From Gracilaria gracilis (taxonomy: Eukaryota > Rhodophyta > Florideophyceae > Gracilariales > Gracilariaceae), in assembly GCA_030374805.1 (NCBI GenBank), contig JARGSG010000191.1, positions 682,001-746,000 of the forward strand: DNA of 64,000 nt. The letters run 5' to 3'. Made by a program: the position numbers and the translations under genes. A model generated the notes under the pieces. The model made no database searches, was not told where the DNA came from, and saw only the letters and a list, made by a program, of their open reading frames with translations. This document shows, piece by piece, positions 23,428 through 35,329 of the stretch (position 1 is its first letter; each line of letters starts with the position of its first letter).

Positions 23428-24621
23428 ATGCAGCGAATTCAAAAGATTAGTGTGTATGCCTCTCTTGTTATATCAAAGCGCAAAAAGAAGCAATTATGCG
23501 TTGCTTGTTGCCCATTTGAAAGCTAAAGGACGAGAAGAACATACGGTTGGAAGAGAACGTTTTGTTTTCTCCACAGTACTGGTTGGGATACCTTCGCGAT
23601 TGTTTAAAAGGATTTACAGAATGTCACATTCGTCGTTTATGCTTCTTGCCGAGAAGCTCGCTTTACATCGCAACTGCAAGTTTCGAAAGAGCTCTCCACT
23701 TTTACGGTTATCCGTGTCCATAAGATGGTTAGCTTGGGGATCATACCTTGATATTGGTATGGCACACCTGCTGCCTTCCTCTACAGTTTACTACTATATC
23801 GAGGACACAATTGAAATTCTGAACCAAGTTCTCGATATATGTTTTCCTTACCAGGATGTGGCGTGGCTCTCAAGGGTTGGAAAATGTTTTTCAAGAAGAG
23901 AAGAGAGTGCTTTAGATATGTGTGCTGGGACGCTAGATGGTATTGCCATCCGAATCACGGAGCCTTCATTCTCAGAGGTTGCAAACTCCTCTACATACTA
24001 CAAACTCAAGAGCTTCTTCGCCCTCAATCTTCAAGTGAAGTGTGAGTCGCAGTATCGCTTCACGTATACATCATGCATATCGTCAGGATCGACGCATGAC
24101 AACACCGCCTTTTCGATGAGTACTTTAGCAACTCTACTCGAAGGAGGAGGAGAGAGTCTCTTGGCAGGGTACTGGATAGCAGCCGATGATTACACCTGCA
24201 CAAATAGACTCCTAGCCTCGTGGCCGGGTAGGTCACTGAGCACAGCTAAAATCTGTTTCAACTATTGGCATTCGTCGGCGAGATCGTTTATGGAACAAAT
24301 CTTCGGAATTCTTTTAGGTAGATGGGGGTATTCTGGAGGCCGCTTCGCTGTTCAATTGTGAAGAGTGCCGCAGCTGTTGAAGTCTGCTGCCAGATTCATA
24401 ACTTCATTATAGACAAAGACAACTCAGCCGATGTTCCGCCACCTTCAGAAGCCGGTAGTGCCCATCACACTGAACTGGCCAACCACACCTTGTACCTTCA
24501 GAATGAATGCGATTTGAATGAAGCCTTGCATCACAGACGAAGAGATTTGGAGTCGTCACAATTGCGCCTCGACTTCACACAAGAGATAGAAGCTAGAGCG
24601 CGTCGTAGACCACATGTTTGA
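23428..24621 (+). pseudogene. PIF/Harbinger-type transposase (DDE_Tnp_4), frameshifted
   Basis: Catalyses cut-and-paste transposition. The main frame 23450-24361 contains an N-terminal helical region (LPSSTVYYYIEDTIEILNQV) and the DDE core: first Asp in AGTLDGIAIRI, then YYKLKSFFALNLQ and SSGSTHDNTAFSMS, second Asp in GYWIAADDYTCTNRLL, and Glu in SARSFMEQIFGILLGRWG. At 24325 a run of five G loses one base relative to the expected frame, and the C-terminus continues at 24322-24621 (FWRPLRCSI ... CCQIHNFIID). A second one-base shift near the N-terminus separates the likely ATG at 23428 from the main frame. It faces the accessory gene at 24796 tail to tail. The core is otherwise intact, so the copy is recent or the breaks are assembly errors. 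Confidence 0.85.
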
Positions 24622-24795
24622 AGAGGGCACAGAACCTATTCGTAACCTCTGATAGCGGTTCACAAACCATACGACAGCATGTCTTATTGGAAAGCTTCTA
24701 AATTATACCGAGCCCCCTCGTTCCCCCGCATCACCCCTGTCATCCATGCTGGACATTGCTTTTTCAATGAGGTGCCTGGTACACACAAGACGGAG

Positions 24796-26131
24796 CTACA
24801 TGAGAGTCAAAGTGAAATTACCATCCTCTGCTTCGGTAACAGTCTCTCGAGCTCGAATAGAATCGATACTATTCATAATGTTGACCTCCAACTCCATCAA
24901 TGAGGACACCGTCGATGCAACTTTCGTAGCTTGTTCCAATTCTAGTATACCTGCATCTGCAGATACGGCGGAGGACCCATCCTGAATAACGATGGGCTGC
25001 GGTGAAGTGCTACTCTGCGCAATCTGGTTGAGAGCAGCAGCAACGTTTTCAATTCCTTCCTCCCTTCGCCTTTTTCGGCTCGACGTCTGCACAGGGGGCG
25101 ACGACGCTCGAGTACCATCGGTATCATTAAGACCGGCTTGCAATTGGGCCGCTGATGGCATTACTCGTACTACAGCTTCCAGGCTTGGATGCTTGTGAAA
25201 CACGCAATGGCAATACGAAAGACTGTCGTCACCACTCGTGAAGTTTGGAAACGTATCGGGATCGCCTTGTCGAGACCGACTGTACTTTTTGCATGCGATG
25301 GTATACGAGGACCGCAGTTTACCCCATCCCTGTTTTAACGTAGTCCCATTGCGGACGTGCAGGTGTTCTGTTGGATCGAATTCCAAAAGTACGTCCTCCG
25401 TGATTCCACAAGCGGCATCTGGGATGATATCCGGCTGGAAGCTTTGGTCATTGAACTGCTGCAGAAACTCGCTGGAAAAAGGATCGTGGCGTCCTGCGTC
25501 CAGCTCTGATCGCGTATCTATACGTTGATACATTTGGGAGACAATAGTTGAGTGCCTTGCATCGGCAAAAACATGGCACAGTGGAGCAGTTTCATGCTTT
25601 GCCCAATTCAGTGCGCGCATGCGTTCAATGCTCGTGTACAACGGTGACCTCTCCGGATCTACACATCTGTGTTGTTTCCAAAGCCTGGAGAGATCGACAA
25701 TATTTTCCGCGTTGCATACGTTCGCTTGTTGCAATCTAGCGGTCATCACTGGTCTTGATCCTGATCCCGAAAGTCCCAGACGACGGAACGCCGCTGAAAG
25801 GATGTTTTTGAGTTAGGCAAATTGATACTGTCGCATTGTATCTGGTGTTGGTCGGAGGCAAAGCTGCGGTGGCGGTTAGTGTGATCATTTGCATTAATGT
25901 TTGATCGAATAAGGCGGAAGAATTTGATAATAGTTGTTGATCTGTTCGTCTATCACAGGATAGAACGGGAACGCTCGTAAAAGGTTCTTTATGTTCTGCA
26001 GCGCTTGATTGGGGCGCAATGAGCTTTTGAGGAAGCCTTGCTAGCTCAGTAATGTTGATAGAAAAAGAACGCTGTTGATCAGAAGGAGAACTTGCATTGA
26101 TGGGTGCCTGGCGTATGTGCTGATCAGCCAT
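24796..26131 (-). pseudogene. Harbinger accessory DNA-binding protein (SANT/trihelix-like), one frameshift
   Basis: The C-terminal 317 residues (25749-24796) include GTTLKQGWGKLRSSYTIACK and SRQGDPDTFPNFTSGDD, then YCHCVFHKHPSLEAVVRVM, a pattern like the Myb/SANT or trihelix-type proteins that accompany PIF/Harbinger transposases and bind element ends. A basic patch SRKRRREEG and a C-terminal helical region follow. Upstream, after a one-base frame change near 25740, the frame extends to ATG 26131 with a Ser/Gln-rich, probably disordered N-terminus (MADQHIRQAPINASSPSDQQ). Convergent with the transposase, 174 bp apart, as in the second pair at 34502-36450. A function as the accessory protein is inferred from this layout. 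Confidence 0.55.
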
Positions 26132-26135
26132 TGTA

Positions 26136-27995
26136 GTGAGAGCAAATGTGTGTGGATCCACTTATGACCCTCGGACATCAACGGAGAGCGTCGCACTTAC
26201 TGAAGATCAGAATGTCTGCGCCTCAAAGCATTACAAATCTTTTCTTGCAGAATGCAAATGCGAAACGCCCTGTGGGTTCGAGGGAAGCGCCGATCTCTCG
26301 CTACAATTCGCTGCCATGTCGGAGGCCAATCGTGTTCATACTGTTCGATGTATGCTCCTGGCTTTAAGTGCACCCCCCGCTGTCCTAATCAGCTGATGAA
26401 AGCAAATTCGCAACGATCACAGAAAAGAAAAGAACTACAGCGTGCACTCCAGGGCAGGTCCAGAGTTACAACCCAGTACGCAATACGAAGAGTACTCCTC
26501 TGCGCTAATGCGTTTGCTGCCATAGTGCAGCTGCACCCAAGAATGGTGCCAGCGTATGCCACTAGAATTACTGGAAATGAAGCCTTCGGGCCGCACCAAA
26601 CTGAAGAACATAAAAGGCGTAGAGGATCGCTATCCATTCAGTCACTTCGTGCGCTTTCCTTCTTGCATTGGTACAGCGACATGAACGCCATAGCATGCCC
26701 CACTGGCCGAGGGTCAGCAAAGAAAGTACCGGTAATGCTTTTGCCGAGTAAGGAGACAATATGTTCCACTCATGAAGAGTACACCAAGAAGTGGAATGAA
26801 ATAATAGATTCCTACAACAGCAGAACAATTTGTAGGCAACAGAGGCCCTCTTCGCCCCTAATGAAACGTGCATTTCGTAAGGTGTTGAGAACATATATGC
26901 CTATACTTCGGATAATCAAGTCGGGTAGTGACTTCAGTGATACATGTACTACATTACTCAACGAGGCCACGGCAATTGAAAACCAAAGAACTAAAGAAAT
27001 ACTCCTTGAGGCGAGAGAGAAGCACCGTGAGGAGGCCAGGAATGAATTTCAACATTACAAGGAGCTTCGAGTGAGCGCCAAGAGCAATAGAGAAACTATT
27101 CACCTCGTCTTTGACTTCGCTGAAAAGGTTCTTCTCCCCAGGCTACTGCGAAAACCGGGCCAACTTTTTTTTTGTGACTGGCCTTAAGGTCGACATCTTT
27201 GGATGTCATATGAGCAATTCGGGAGAAACCAATGTCTTCGGACTGCCTGAAGGGCATTGGCGTGGTAACAAGACCGCGAACGAGGTGGCCTCGATGAACA
27301 ATTACACAATTAATGATTGGAAAGATCGCTTTGGCGCAGCTAAAACCATCGAGCTCCCCGCAGATAACTGCAGTAGGCAGAACAAGAACAGGTATATGTT
27401 GTTTCATTTTGTATTGCAGATTATAATAAAGTTCGCAAACTCGATAACGCTGAATTGTCTTGTTGCCGGACACACACAAAACGACTGCGACGGTGCATTT
27501 GGGCTGATGAAAAGACGATTGAAACAGGAGAACGTCGTGTGTCCACAGGAAATGATGAGCACAACTAATACTAGTTACCACTGTAATAGGGTTGTTTGTG
27601 GAAGTTCTGTTGAGTGGATTAATTGGAAAACGTTTCTCAGTGCTTTCTTCACGGTTCCAAGTGGATTCCGAATCACCCGGTATCACATGTTTACATTCAT
27701 AAGCACTAACCCCGGAAAGGTTTGCGTCAAAGAACTGTCAAACAGTTCAAATACGAAGGTCTATAGCCTTTTAAAAAGAGGCGTGAGTGCCGAAAATGTG
27801 GCAGAGTCTGCCAATGAAAGCCATTTAAGTGGGTTTTCGTGCCGCATTCGGCCGTTGGCGAAGGTCCCTTCCGTTCAAGAAGGGAATAGAAGAGATTACT
27901 TGATGAAGAATGTCCTGCAACGCTACTATCCAGGCCATGAAGGGCTACATGAACGATACTTCGGTGATGGCGCAAATTGGACCGAACGAAGTTGA
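26136..27995 (+). pseudogene. DUF7869-like protein, probable transposon-encoded, two frameshifts
   Basis: Three frames form one protein: 26136-26396 with a Cys cluster (CKCETPCGFEG), 26252-27187 with basic and helical parts (KEILLEAREKHREEARNEF) and FDFAEKVLLPRLL, then 27111-27995 with KVDIFGCHMSNSGETNVFGL, NKTANEVASM, ADNCSRQNKNRYMLFHFV, VAGHTQNDCDGAFGLMKRRL, INWKTFLSAFF and ITRYHMFTF. The block order resembles the uncharacterised DUF7869 proteins. The conserved Asp residues in FDFAEK, ADNC and CDGAFG could form a DDE-like triad, but this is inference. The second shift lies in a run of nine T at 27169-27177, where eight would restore the frame. No clear start ATG. The opposite-strand gene begins within a few bases, so at least one 5' end is not original. 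Confidence 0.55.
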
Positions 27996-28560
27996 ACGTA
28001 GTAGTAATGTATCTCCGGGACGGTTTGTCCGACTTCAAATCTGTTGAGCTTGTTTAGAAGAGCCCATTGAATGCTACATAAAAAGTTGAAAGGTCCAAAA
28101 TGGTCCACTAGAAGTGTCTGCTCTGTTTCGCGGTTTCAGCGTTTGTGCAGTAACGAGTTTTTAAAGTAGATCCAAACACAAATGTGGTCGAAGGGTGGAG
28201 AGGCGGCAAGCTATACACTATAGAACTGCAGAGGGGTGTGCTGCAAGTCAGACAATGTTGCAACCTGCGTCTTTACGATTCCAAATCTTTCAGTTCTTGT
28301 CCAATACGAACGTTGCAAGTTTAGAAGCTTTCAATCTTGAAACCGCTAGATTTCGGTCATTTTGATAGGACAACACTGGAAACTTTTTTGAAATCTTAAA
28401 TTCAATTTATTGAAAGCAATGCATGAGCTCTTCACAACTACTTCTATGGTAGAATATCCAAGTTCAAAGTTTTGAAGCAAAAGTTCTCTTTATTTTTGCA
28501 TGATCTTGTTACAAGAATCTTGTTTTAATAGGTGTCCTAGAACATCCAAAAAACTACGAT
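27996..28560. other. No gene seen
   Basis: AT-rich flank after the DUF7869-like gene with short frames only; possible 3' end of that element. Confidence 0.5.
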
Positions 28561-28805
28561 AATAAAGGCAAGAGGCTTGATGTGCGAGCCGCGTCCCCGC
28601 CCCTGCCGCCAACGCCGCCGCCGCCCTTGCCGCCGCCGCCACCGCCGCCCTCGCCGCCGCCGCACGCGCAACCACCGCCGCACGCGCCGCCACTGCCGCA
28701 GCACGCGCCACCACCGCTACCGGACCGAATTGCGCCGCCTTTGCAGCCGTTGGGCGTGGCCGCGTTGTCGCTGCACCGGCTGTCCCCCCCGCCACCGCCG
28801 CTGTA

Positions 28806-30203
28806 TTGCGCGCCCAGCATAGTTGGAAGCTCTGTGTGTTCCACGTTCTGCACGGACATCCCGACCGAAAGCCAATATCCGGAAAAGGTGCGCGCCGAGT
28901 GCGATCTGCTACTTGCGCTGTGAGCGTCGTCGTCGTCGCTGTCGTCCCCGCCGCCGCCTCCACAGTCGCTTTTGCCACCATTCTGCATGCTGACGCGCCC
29001 GATGCCGTTGCCGCTGCCGCCGCCACAGCCGCTTTTGCCACCACTCTGCATGCTAGCGCGCCCGATGTTGCTGCCGCTGCCGCCGCCGCCACCACCGCCA
29101 GTGTGCCGCACATCTTGCCGTGTGGCGAGGGCTGCGGCGCGTCGCACGCCACAACGAATGGCTTTGGCAACTTTGGCTCCGAAACGTGCGCCCAGAAGTA
29201 TGGCAAAGGTCACAAGTCGGTTGCTAACGCCGCTGCCGCGCCTGGCGCTCCCACACGACCGCCGTCTGCCAGGCGCCCCGTGCCAGGTGCGCCTTGCGAT
29301 TGGTGTTATAAGCTGCACCATAAAAGCTACGGGTCGAGCAGGTTTTGTTCCGTGCATTGTCGTAGAAGAGTGGCCGCTACTAGGAAGTGGGAGAAGAGTC
29401 GCACAGAAAAGTCCAAGAGAGTAGACGCTGTTCGCTCGGCTATGTTGGCTACGCCACCGCCCTCGCAACCTTGTGCATTGCCAATCTAGACGGGTAAGAG
29501 ACGTTGCGTCGTGGGCAATGGGCTTGAACAGCTACATACTTCAGATTCACCGTCTTCTTTTTACGTCACGCAGCCGTATAGTCTGCCTCAGCCGCTTACC
29601 TTCCCGACCAACACTCCGCCTCCGCCTGTGTGTGCGCCGCCTCAATCGCTGCAACCCCTCTTAGCGCCCGCCATCATGTCGCCACATACCACCGCCTCAC
29701 CACCCGTGCGATAGCACGCCAGTTATTTGCCACCGCAACCACCACTACTGCCCAACCACGCTGTGCACTACTCGCAATCCATTGCGCACGCCGCCGTTCC
29801 GTTTGCACACCATGTCGTATACGCCCCGCATGCGTCCCTGCCTGCGCACTCCGTGCCCAAGCTGCATGCTTGTAACATCCCGTCCATAACCCACTCTGCT
29901 GCTTCTCCAAGATGCGTGCCTAACTGCGCGCCCATGCAGTTTCTGCTGCTGGCAGTTTACAACACGCCTATATGCTGGCAAATGGAAGGGCATTCGAGCT
30001 GCGCATGGGTGGAACCACTCCCCCGCTGCACGCACGCAAGCTGCACCGCGTTCGACCGAACAGCGCGCAGTCGTGGTGCCGACGCCGGTGGGCGAGAAGC
30101 GCGTCGAGAATTCGGAGAGCGCGGCGAGGGCGCTTCTTTGCCTCCGCTAGACCAATGGATCGGAGACATGAACAACATGTGTTACGCTGACAATGGTAAG
30201 TAA
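28806..30203 (+). pseudogene. Cys-rich zinc-binding protein with Pro/Ala-rich flanks, two in-frame TAG codons
   Basis: One frame runs from 28806 to 30203 and is interrupted only by TAG at 29487 and 29712. The Ala-rich first part is followed by two Cys modules: CGEGCGASH ... FGSETCAQKY (about 29122-29200) and CDWCYKLHHKSYGSSRFC with SVHCRRRVAATRKW (about 29296-29390). The second has the C-x2-C ... GSxRFC-x3-C zinc-binding pattern seen in small plant, algal and viral proteins. Pro-rich sequence follows (FPTNTPPPPVCAPPQS). Both stops can be read as CAG to TAG. A 46-base GT..AG segment (30196-30241, CTGAT inside) near the 3' end could be an intron. The GC-rich 28582-28923 part is low complexity and open in several frames, so the 5' end is unknown. 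Confidence 0.5.
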
Positions 30204-30244
30204 AGTCTGATAGTGCCTATCTTTTTCACTTGTCGCCACAGTAA

Positions 30245-30620
30245 TCAAGTGTCCTCTGGCTTTATGTTGTGCTTTCTGTAGATTATGTTCATCTGCAACT
30301 TTTCGAAAGCTAGCTCGTTGCGTACGCGTTCGCGTTCATTCATTAGCCGCAATATCTCCTTTTCAATTTTCTTTGCTTTCTGTTCATGCTCTTTCTTGCG
30401 CTCCGCTACCCTCGCCAACTCAATCCGAACATCCACTGGAAACTCCAATTCGCTGTTCGTGGTAGTCTTGGGAGCTCCTGTCACAATCGCGGCGATTGGT
30501 GGCACCGCGACGGGAGCCAATAGCGGAAGCGGCGCACTGCGAACTGGTGTTGGCACAAGATCCTCTTCTTCGGCGAATGTCGTTTTCGGACTTAGGTATG
30601 AAGAGAGCCTTTCAGATGGC
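30245..30620 (-). CDS. C-terminal coiled-coil exon of an unidentified protein
   Basis: The minus-strand frame has a Pro/Ala-rich part and then a strongly charged heptad-like stretch (VAERKKEHEQKAKKIEKEIL, RLMNERERVRNELAFEKLQ) ending NIKPEDT and a stop at 30245. Upstream the frame is open to about 30620, where a stop appears after a possible acceptor. No ATG, so it is probably a last exon or a truncated gene. Charged C-terminal coils of this type occur in SANT-type accessory proteins of DNA transposons, but the N-terminal domain is not here. It overlaps nothing else convincing. Confidence 0.4.
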
Positions 30621-30848
30621 CGTCAACGTTGATGGATTGGCAGAATTGATGAGGGTTTAGTAGTCTCGGCATCGTCAAACACTAACTCCTCCTTTGTGCA
30701 AAAGTTGCTTGTTGTGTGGCTGTCATCTTGATTCGCCGCGGCAGGACTCGCGGAAACGAACTGAACCTCACTGCTGTCGCTTCAGCGCACTTCCACATTC
30801 TCACTGTCTACAGTCAACAACATGGTCAGGTCTTAGTGCATCCGAAAC

Positions 30849-33026
30849 CTACACTCTTTCACGGCCTTTCTGTTCCAATTGCAGTGTTTGAATACGTTCA
30901 TGACGACTAGTTCTTCTAACTCTACTAGAGGGACCCGACGGTACAGAGTTTTCTTGCGAGAGAGAATTTAATGTTTCCAGTTGTTCGCCTTCTCCACCAA
31001 CCACTGAATGTAGTAAACGATCCACTTGAATTTCCTCTTCCAAGTTGTCTCCATCAGAGTCAAAGACCGAATTCCAAAACATCATGTCACTTATGCCCGA
31101 CACCTTGCGAGGCAAACGAGCATTCCAATGCGGGAAGACGATCATCTGTGTTCGTCGCTCGCTTAATTTGCTCCTATACTTGTTGTGAAGGCGACCCTGA
31201 GCGCTAAAACTTCGCTCTGCGGCGCAGGATGATGGTGAGCAAGAAAATGTTCGACAGGCGAACTCAACAAGCTCTCGATTGCGCTGGTCCGCTGCCCTTC
31301 GCCACCTTACCAACGGAGCGCCGTGATATTGTTGCAGATATCGCACATTCTCTACGTTCATAGAGCCCTGGTCGTGCCACCTCATGACTTGAGCGTCGTA
31401 TTGACAGAGGATGGTGTGCATCACTGCCACAGATTCATAAATCTATACGCGCTGCAGTATTGCCGTAAATGTTCCTTAAACGGTTCCATGTAAGGCGTAG
31501 TATCTTCTGGGAATTGAACGAGATCAACAAGTAAGCCGAAAAATGAATGGTATCCAATAGGTGCACTTTTATCCTGCTGCGAGTATTCCCCTCTACCAGT
31601 CTTCGCTTTCGAGCTTGCAATGCTTCTAAAAGTTGTTGTTTCCTAGAAACGTCAATATATCTCCCAGTTGGAAGCTGAGCCAGGTTTTCTTCGAGCTCCA
31701 AAGTTTTAGGCAGCACATCAGCAATAGAACAGTTGTCGCTGTCCCAGTCACGCAAGTACTGTCGCACGACACGCAATACCCGGCGAATGTCATGAGCTTC
31801 TTCTACCAGCGTGTCATCTTTGATTGCACTATCAAAAAACAGTACACGGCTTTCCTCCGCCTTCTTTGAGCGTGTCCGATACAGCGTCGTGCGGTAGTCA
31901 GCTTCATTAATTGCATTCAGAAATACAGGTCGGCAACTAATGTACGATTCTAGCATGTCCTCCATGACGGCTAACCGCGTTACACAGTGTCGACGGGGTA
32001 GAATTGCAGTGAAGTTAGTAAGGTCTTCGTCATTGTCGCCATTTGCTCAGGATCGCAAAATGCCTCTGTTCTTAAGGATATCGTTATGTTTGTGTATAAG
32101 GCCCTTCACACGCGAAAGGAAGAGCTTATGATTTCTCGTCTCTGTTACAATATAGGAGACACGAGAAATGAGGCCTTTATCCACTCTATCGTCCCGAAAT
32201 CCTCCATGAGAAGATCAGAAACATGGGCTTGGTCCTGAATACCCACCAAGCCCTTGTAATTCATTGTAAGGGCCTTTCGCGCATTGACGCATGCTTGCGC
32301 ATTATCGCTCACAACGCCACATATGCGCTGCATCCCACCAAAAGGCTCTACTGAATTTTCGACAACCTGTACATATTTGTCCGCACCAGTGGCTGAAGAC
32401 CCAGTGTAGACTGATTCAACGTAAAAGGTAAGCTGCTGTGAGCGCTGTTGACCCTCACTGCGCAACAGCACGTTCACAACAATTGAGGAGTTAGTGTCCT
32501 CCCAAGCGTCAAATATAACCGTGCCGAAACCCGATTGCAGCCGACTCTGCATACCAGAAAAGGCAACGCCCTTAATTTCACGATAGTAGGAATTCAGTAG
32601 TTCTCCTGACACCTTCTGGGAGGTCCGTATATGGTGATCGACGTACCTCGGTCGCAGCTTTCTCAAGAGCCGGACAAAGACATTCTCCCGCCCGTCCTGT
32701 TTGTCGAGTAGACTGAGACACGGCCATCCTCTCTCACAAACTGCGGCGATTAAGAGTCTATTGATTTCATCGGCTTCTTCGGACGAACAGTGATCAATAG
32801 TTGGGATTTCGACCTTCTGCTTTTTGGAAAGCGGGTGTTCCTGATCCAAGCTGGACATGGATATTCTTCGGAGACCACGAGCGTCATCCTGAAAATTCAG
32901 TAGTTTTTTTCTTGCGACAGTTTCTCCGTCTACGCTTGAACGAGATGGCACCAAGTCTTTAGACAAAGCACGGCACTGCATACTGATAGTTTCGCGCTCT
33001 GGAGTGCTCATCGGAAAACAACGCAT
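30849..33026 (-). pseudogene. hAT transposase relic
   Basis: Three minus-strand pieces make one hAT protein. 33026-32145 has the DUF659-like region (YREIKGVAFSGMQSRLQ, FGTVIFDAWEDTNSSIVVN, CGVVSDNAQACVNARKAL). 31965-31435 continues with helices after LPRRHCVTRLAVMEDMLES. 31430-30849 carries the hAT C-terminal dimerisation block (SPSSCAAERSFSAQGRLHNK). Breaks are a frame change near 32150, an in-frame TGA near 32052 and a frame change near 31432. No BED finger is visible upstream. Not functional as it stands. Confidence 0.8.
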
Positions 33027-34490
33027 GTTTTGCTGCGCTTGTTTTGTTGCGTGATCGTTGTAGAGAACAGAATTACACCTTTTGCACTTTCATGCCGTTG
33101 TCCCCTCGACATCGATTTGGTCTTAATGTTGCCGCCAGTACGCCAACCTCCGTCCCCCTCGTCTGGAGTTCGAGCCATTGGAAGCCCTTGAAAAACCTCC
33201 TGCTCTATAGGAATGGGGCTGTCGCTCCGAAGCCAGAGGTGAATAAGAGGACAAAGGGGTTGGGAGTTCCCGCGAATGATGACGAGCGGCTCGTGCAGGA
33301 TCAGATGAAGTGGAGCGCGCAGTGTCTTGATTTGGCTCCATTATTAGCGTCGGAGCTTCCAGTGCCCCGTGAGTGGTGTTTGTGGCTCAGTTTGTTGCTG
33401 GTGTAAATATCGAGTATCATGTAACTTACAATTGGGCGTATGGCATGGCGCGTGGACGTTACTGGTTTTCCGTCGATAGTACGAAAGTCTCTTGTGTGGG
33501 TAGATGTGTTAGGCAGAAAGGAATCGTAGTTTTCTGTTCCAATTGCGCAAACGCAACCTTGGAACAACTTGTTTACATTGTTGCTGTCTTCTGAGTTGCT
33601 AACAATATAAATCACGAGATCAGGTAAGTGTAAAAATATGGCCGCAATGAAACATCAAAAGGGTCCTGGAGCCACTCCCAAAGCGCCCAGGGGCTTGGCT
33701 CGTCTTCTGGGGACCAAGTCTTCAAAGCGGCTCCCGGAGCTTTTTTGATGTTGCATTTGTGTGGCTGCAGTAATCCAATGCATACGCTCGGGCTCTGAAT
33801 AAGTTGAATCTTTACATTGAAAGGCATTTTCAACAATTGATAACTTCTTTAACTAATAAGTTGAACACGACGAGTGGCTTTATGGCAGAAACGACGGATT
33901 CTATCCAGACACTATTGGGAAAGTGCCAGAAAGATTGGCACATCTCCCGGGTAGGTTGCAACGGTTCATATGAGATATGGCCGCTCAGGAGTTGCCACGT
34001 TAAGAGAAAATTTCCATATACTAATTCTATACACTAAAAAAAAGTATTGGAACGGCCCTTAGGAGCCTGAAATAGACACGCGCTACGGCGCTCACGTCGC
34101 TTTGTGACGAAAATTGTAGGGAGGTTGAAGTCGTTTGCCTAAATACATACGTGTGGGTCACTGGGGTCATCCAAGAAAAGCCAAAATGACAAGGCGACAA
34201 AGAGAGGCCCTTGAACACTTCCTCATGGTTACATGGTACATACAAAACCATGCAACTACCGACACAAACACTATTTGACCGCCATGCACTTCAAGTGCAC
34301 GGTTGTTTCGGTTCCATAGTACCATGGAGTTTCGGTGTCACTTCTGCGGCGAAATTCACCTGGACGGAGTTGCACTATCGCATTCATTCTTTGTCCGCCC
34401 CAAACGATTTCAGACTAGCGGGTATATCAGCATTCAAACGACTAAACTTCAAGACAATCTAATGGGTGCAGTTGGATCACTTTAAAACAA
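33027..34490. other. No confident gene
   Basis: Short frames on both strands (for example 33044-33406 plus, 120 residues) show no domain. The part next to 33027 should contain the 5' end of the hAT element. Confidence 0.5.
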
Positions 34491-34501
34491 ATCCGCTCAT
34501 T

Positions 34502-35285
34502 TCCGTAAGGGGGCACTCAATTACTGGGCGGAGGACATTGACTTCTTACTGGATGTTGTTGCCAACCGCGAACCACACGATACGGCAGATTGGGAGCTGG
34601 TACAGTCCGACTTTAACCACTGGGCAAATCTCAATGAACGTCCGACGAGAAGCGTAGAAAGTCTCAAGACAAGTTTGATAAAGTTGCCTACGTTAGAAAG
34701 AAGACTGGAGACCCAACAATTCCCCCGCATGTGCGCCGTGCGAAACTCATCTATCGGGACGTACAAGCCAAAGCCCTCTTGAAAGCGTTGGGTAAACCCG
34801 ATGGCAACATGAATCCCTCAACAGAAGATGTCCAGAAAGCAAGGCAAAGTGGTTCAATTCTTGGATTCCTTGCCAAGAAGCAAACACGACAGGAGTCAGT
34901 CCCCGACACAGGAGCATCTTCCAGTACTGTAGCAAAACCAGCAGCAAAAAAATCGAAGCATGTAGTCGATTTTCCCCTGGAACGCAGACTGCAACTAGAC
35001 GTAGTGCGGCACATGGAGACCATGACTTCTTCAATGCTCTCTATGGCCGAAATAATCAAGACCTCGCAGACCCAACCCCCGAAATATGACATCACGCAGC
35101 TGCGGGAGATTATCCGCGAAGAACTTGGTGTCGCACTTCGTCTTCAGAACACCAAGATTGACACCGATGGTAAGACAACCGAAGCCCAAACACAGCCGCA
35201 TGCTCCAAACAACGATTTGGAACGTAATCTTTTCACACCGTTCGCTACTCGACCTCCCGCTAATACCGAGCGTACACTGTTCTAA
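34502..35285 (+). pseudogene. SANT/Myb-like accessory protein of a DDE transposon, one frameshift
   Basis: Reading from about 34502: NYWAEDIDFLLDVVANREPH, DTADWELVQSDFNHWANLNE, RPTRSVESLK, then after a missing base near 34672, FDKVAYVRKKTGDPTIPPHV and AKLIYRDVQAKALLKALGKP. The layout W..E....LL..V, W..V...F and SLK.KF matches Myb/SANT-like proteins that accompany transposases. The C-terminal half has a basic patch (KPAAKKSKH) and a helical segment with REIIREELGVAL. It is convergent with the transposase at 36450-35330, only about 45 bp apart. The first codon is not clear. Confidence 0.6.
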
Positions 35286-35329
35286 TCTGATTATGGCCAA
35301 TAGTTCTTGTTCGGAAGTTCATCAGATGG

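Noticed and set aside
28554..29468. Long Gly-rich minus-strand frame
   Set aside because: It is the complement of the Pro/Ala-rich low-complexity region and would erase the conserved Cys modules that read well on the plus strand.
33044..33406. 120-residue plus-strand frame next to the hAT relic
   Set aside because: No motif, and its position suggests it is just the hAT 5' flank.
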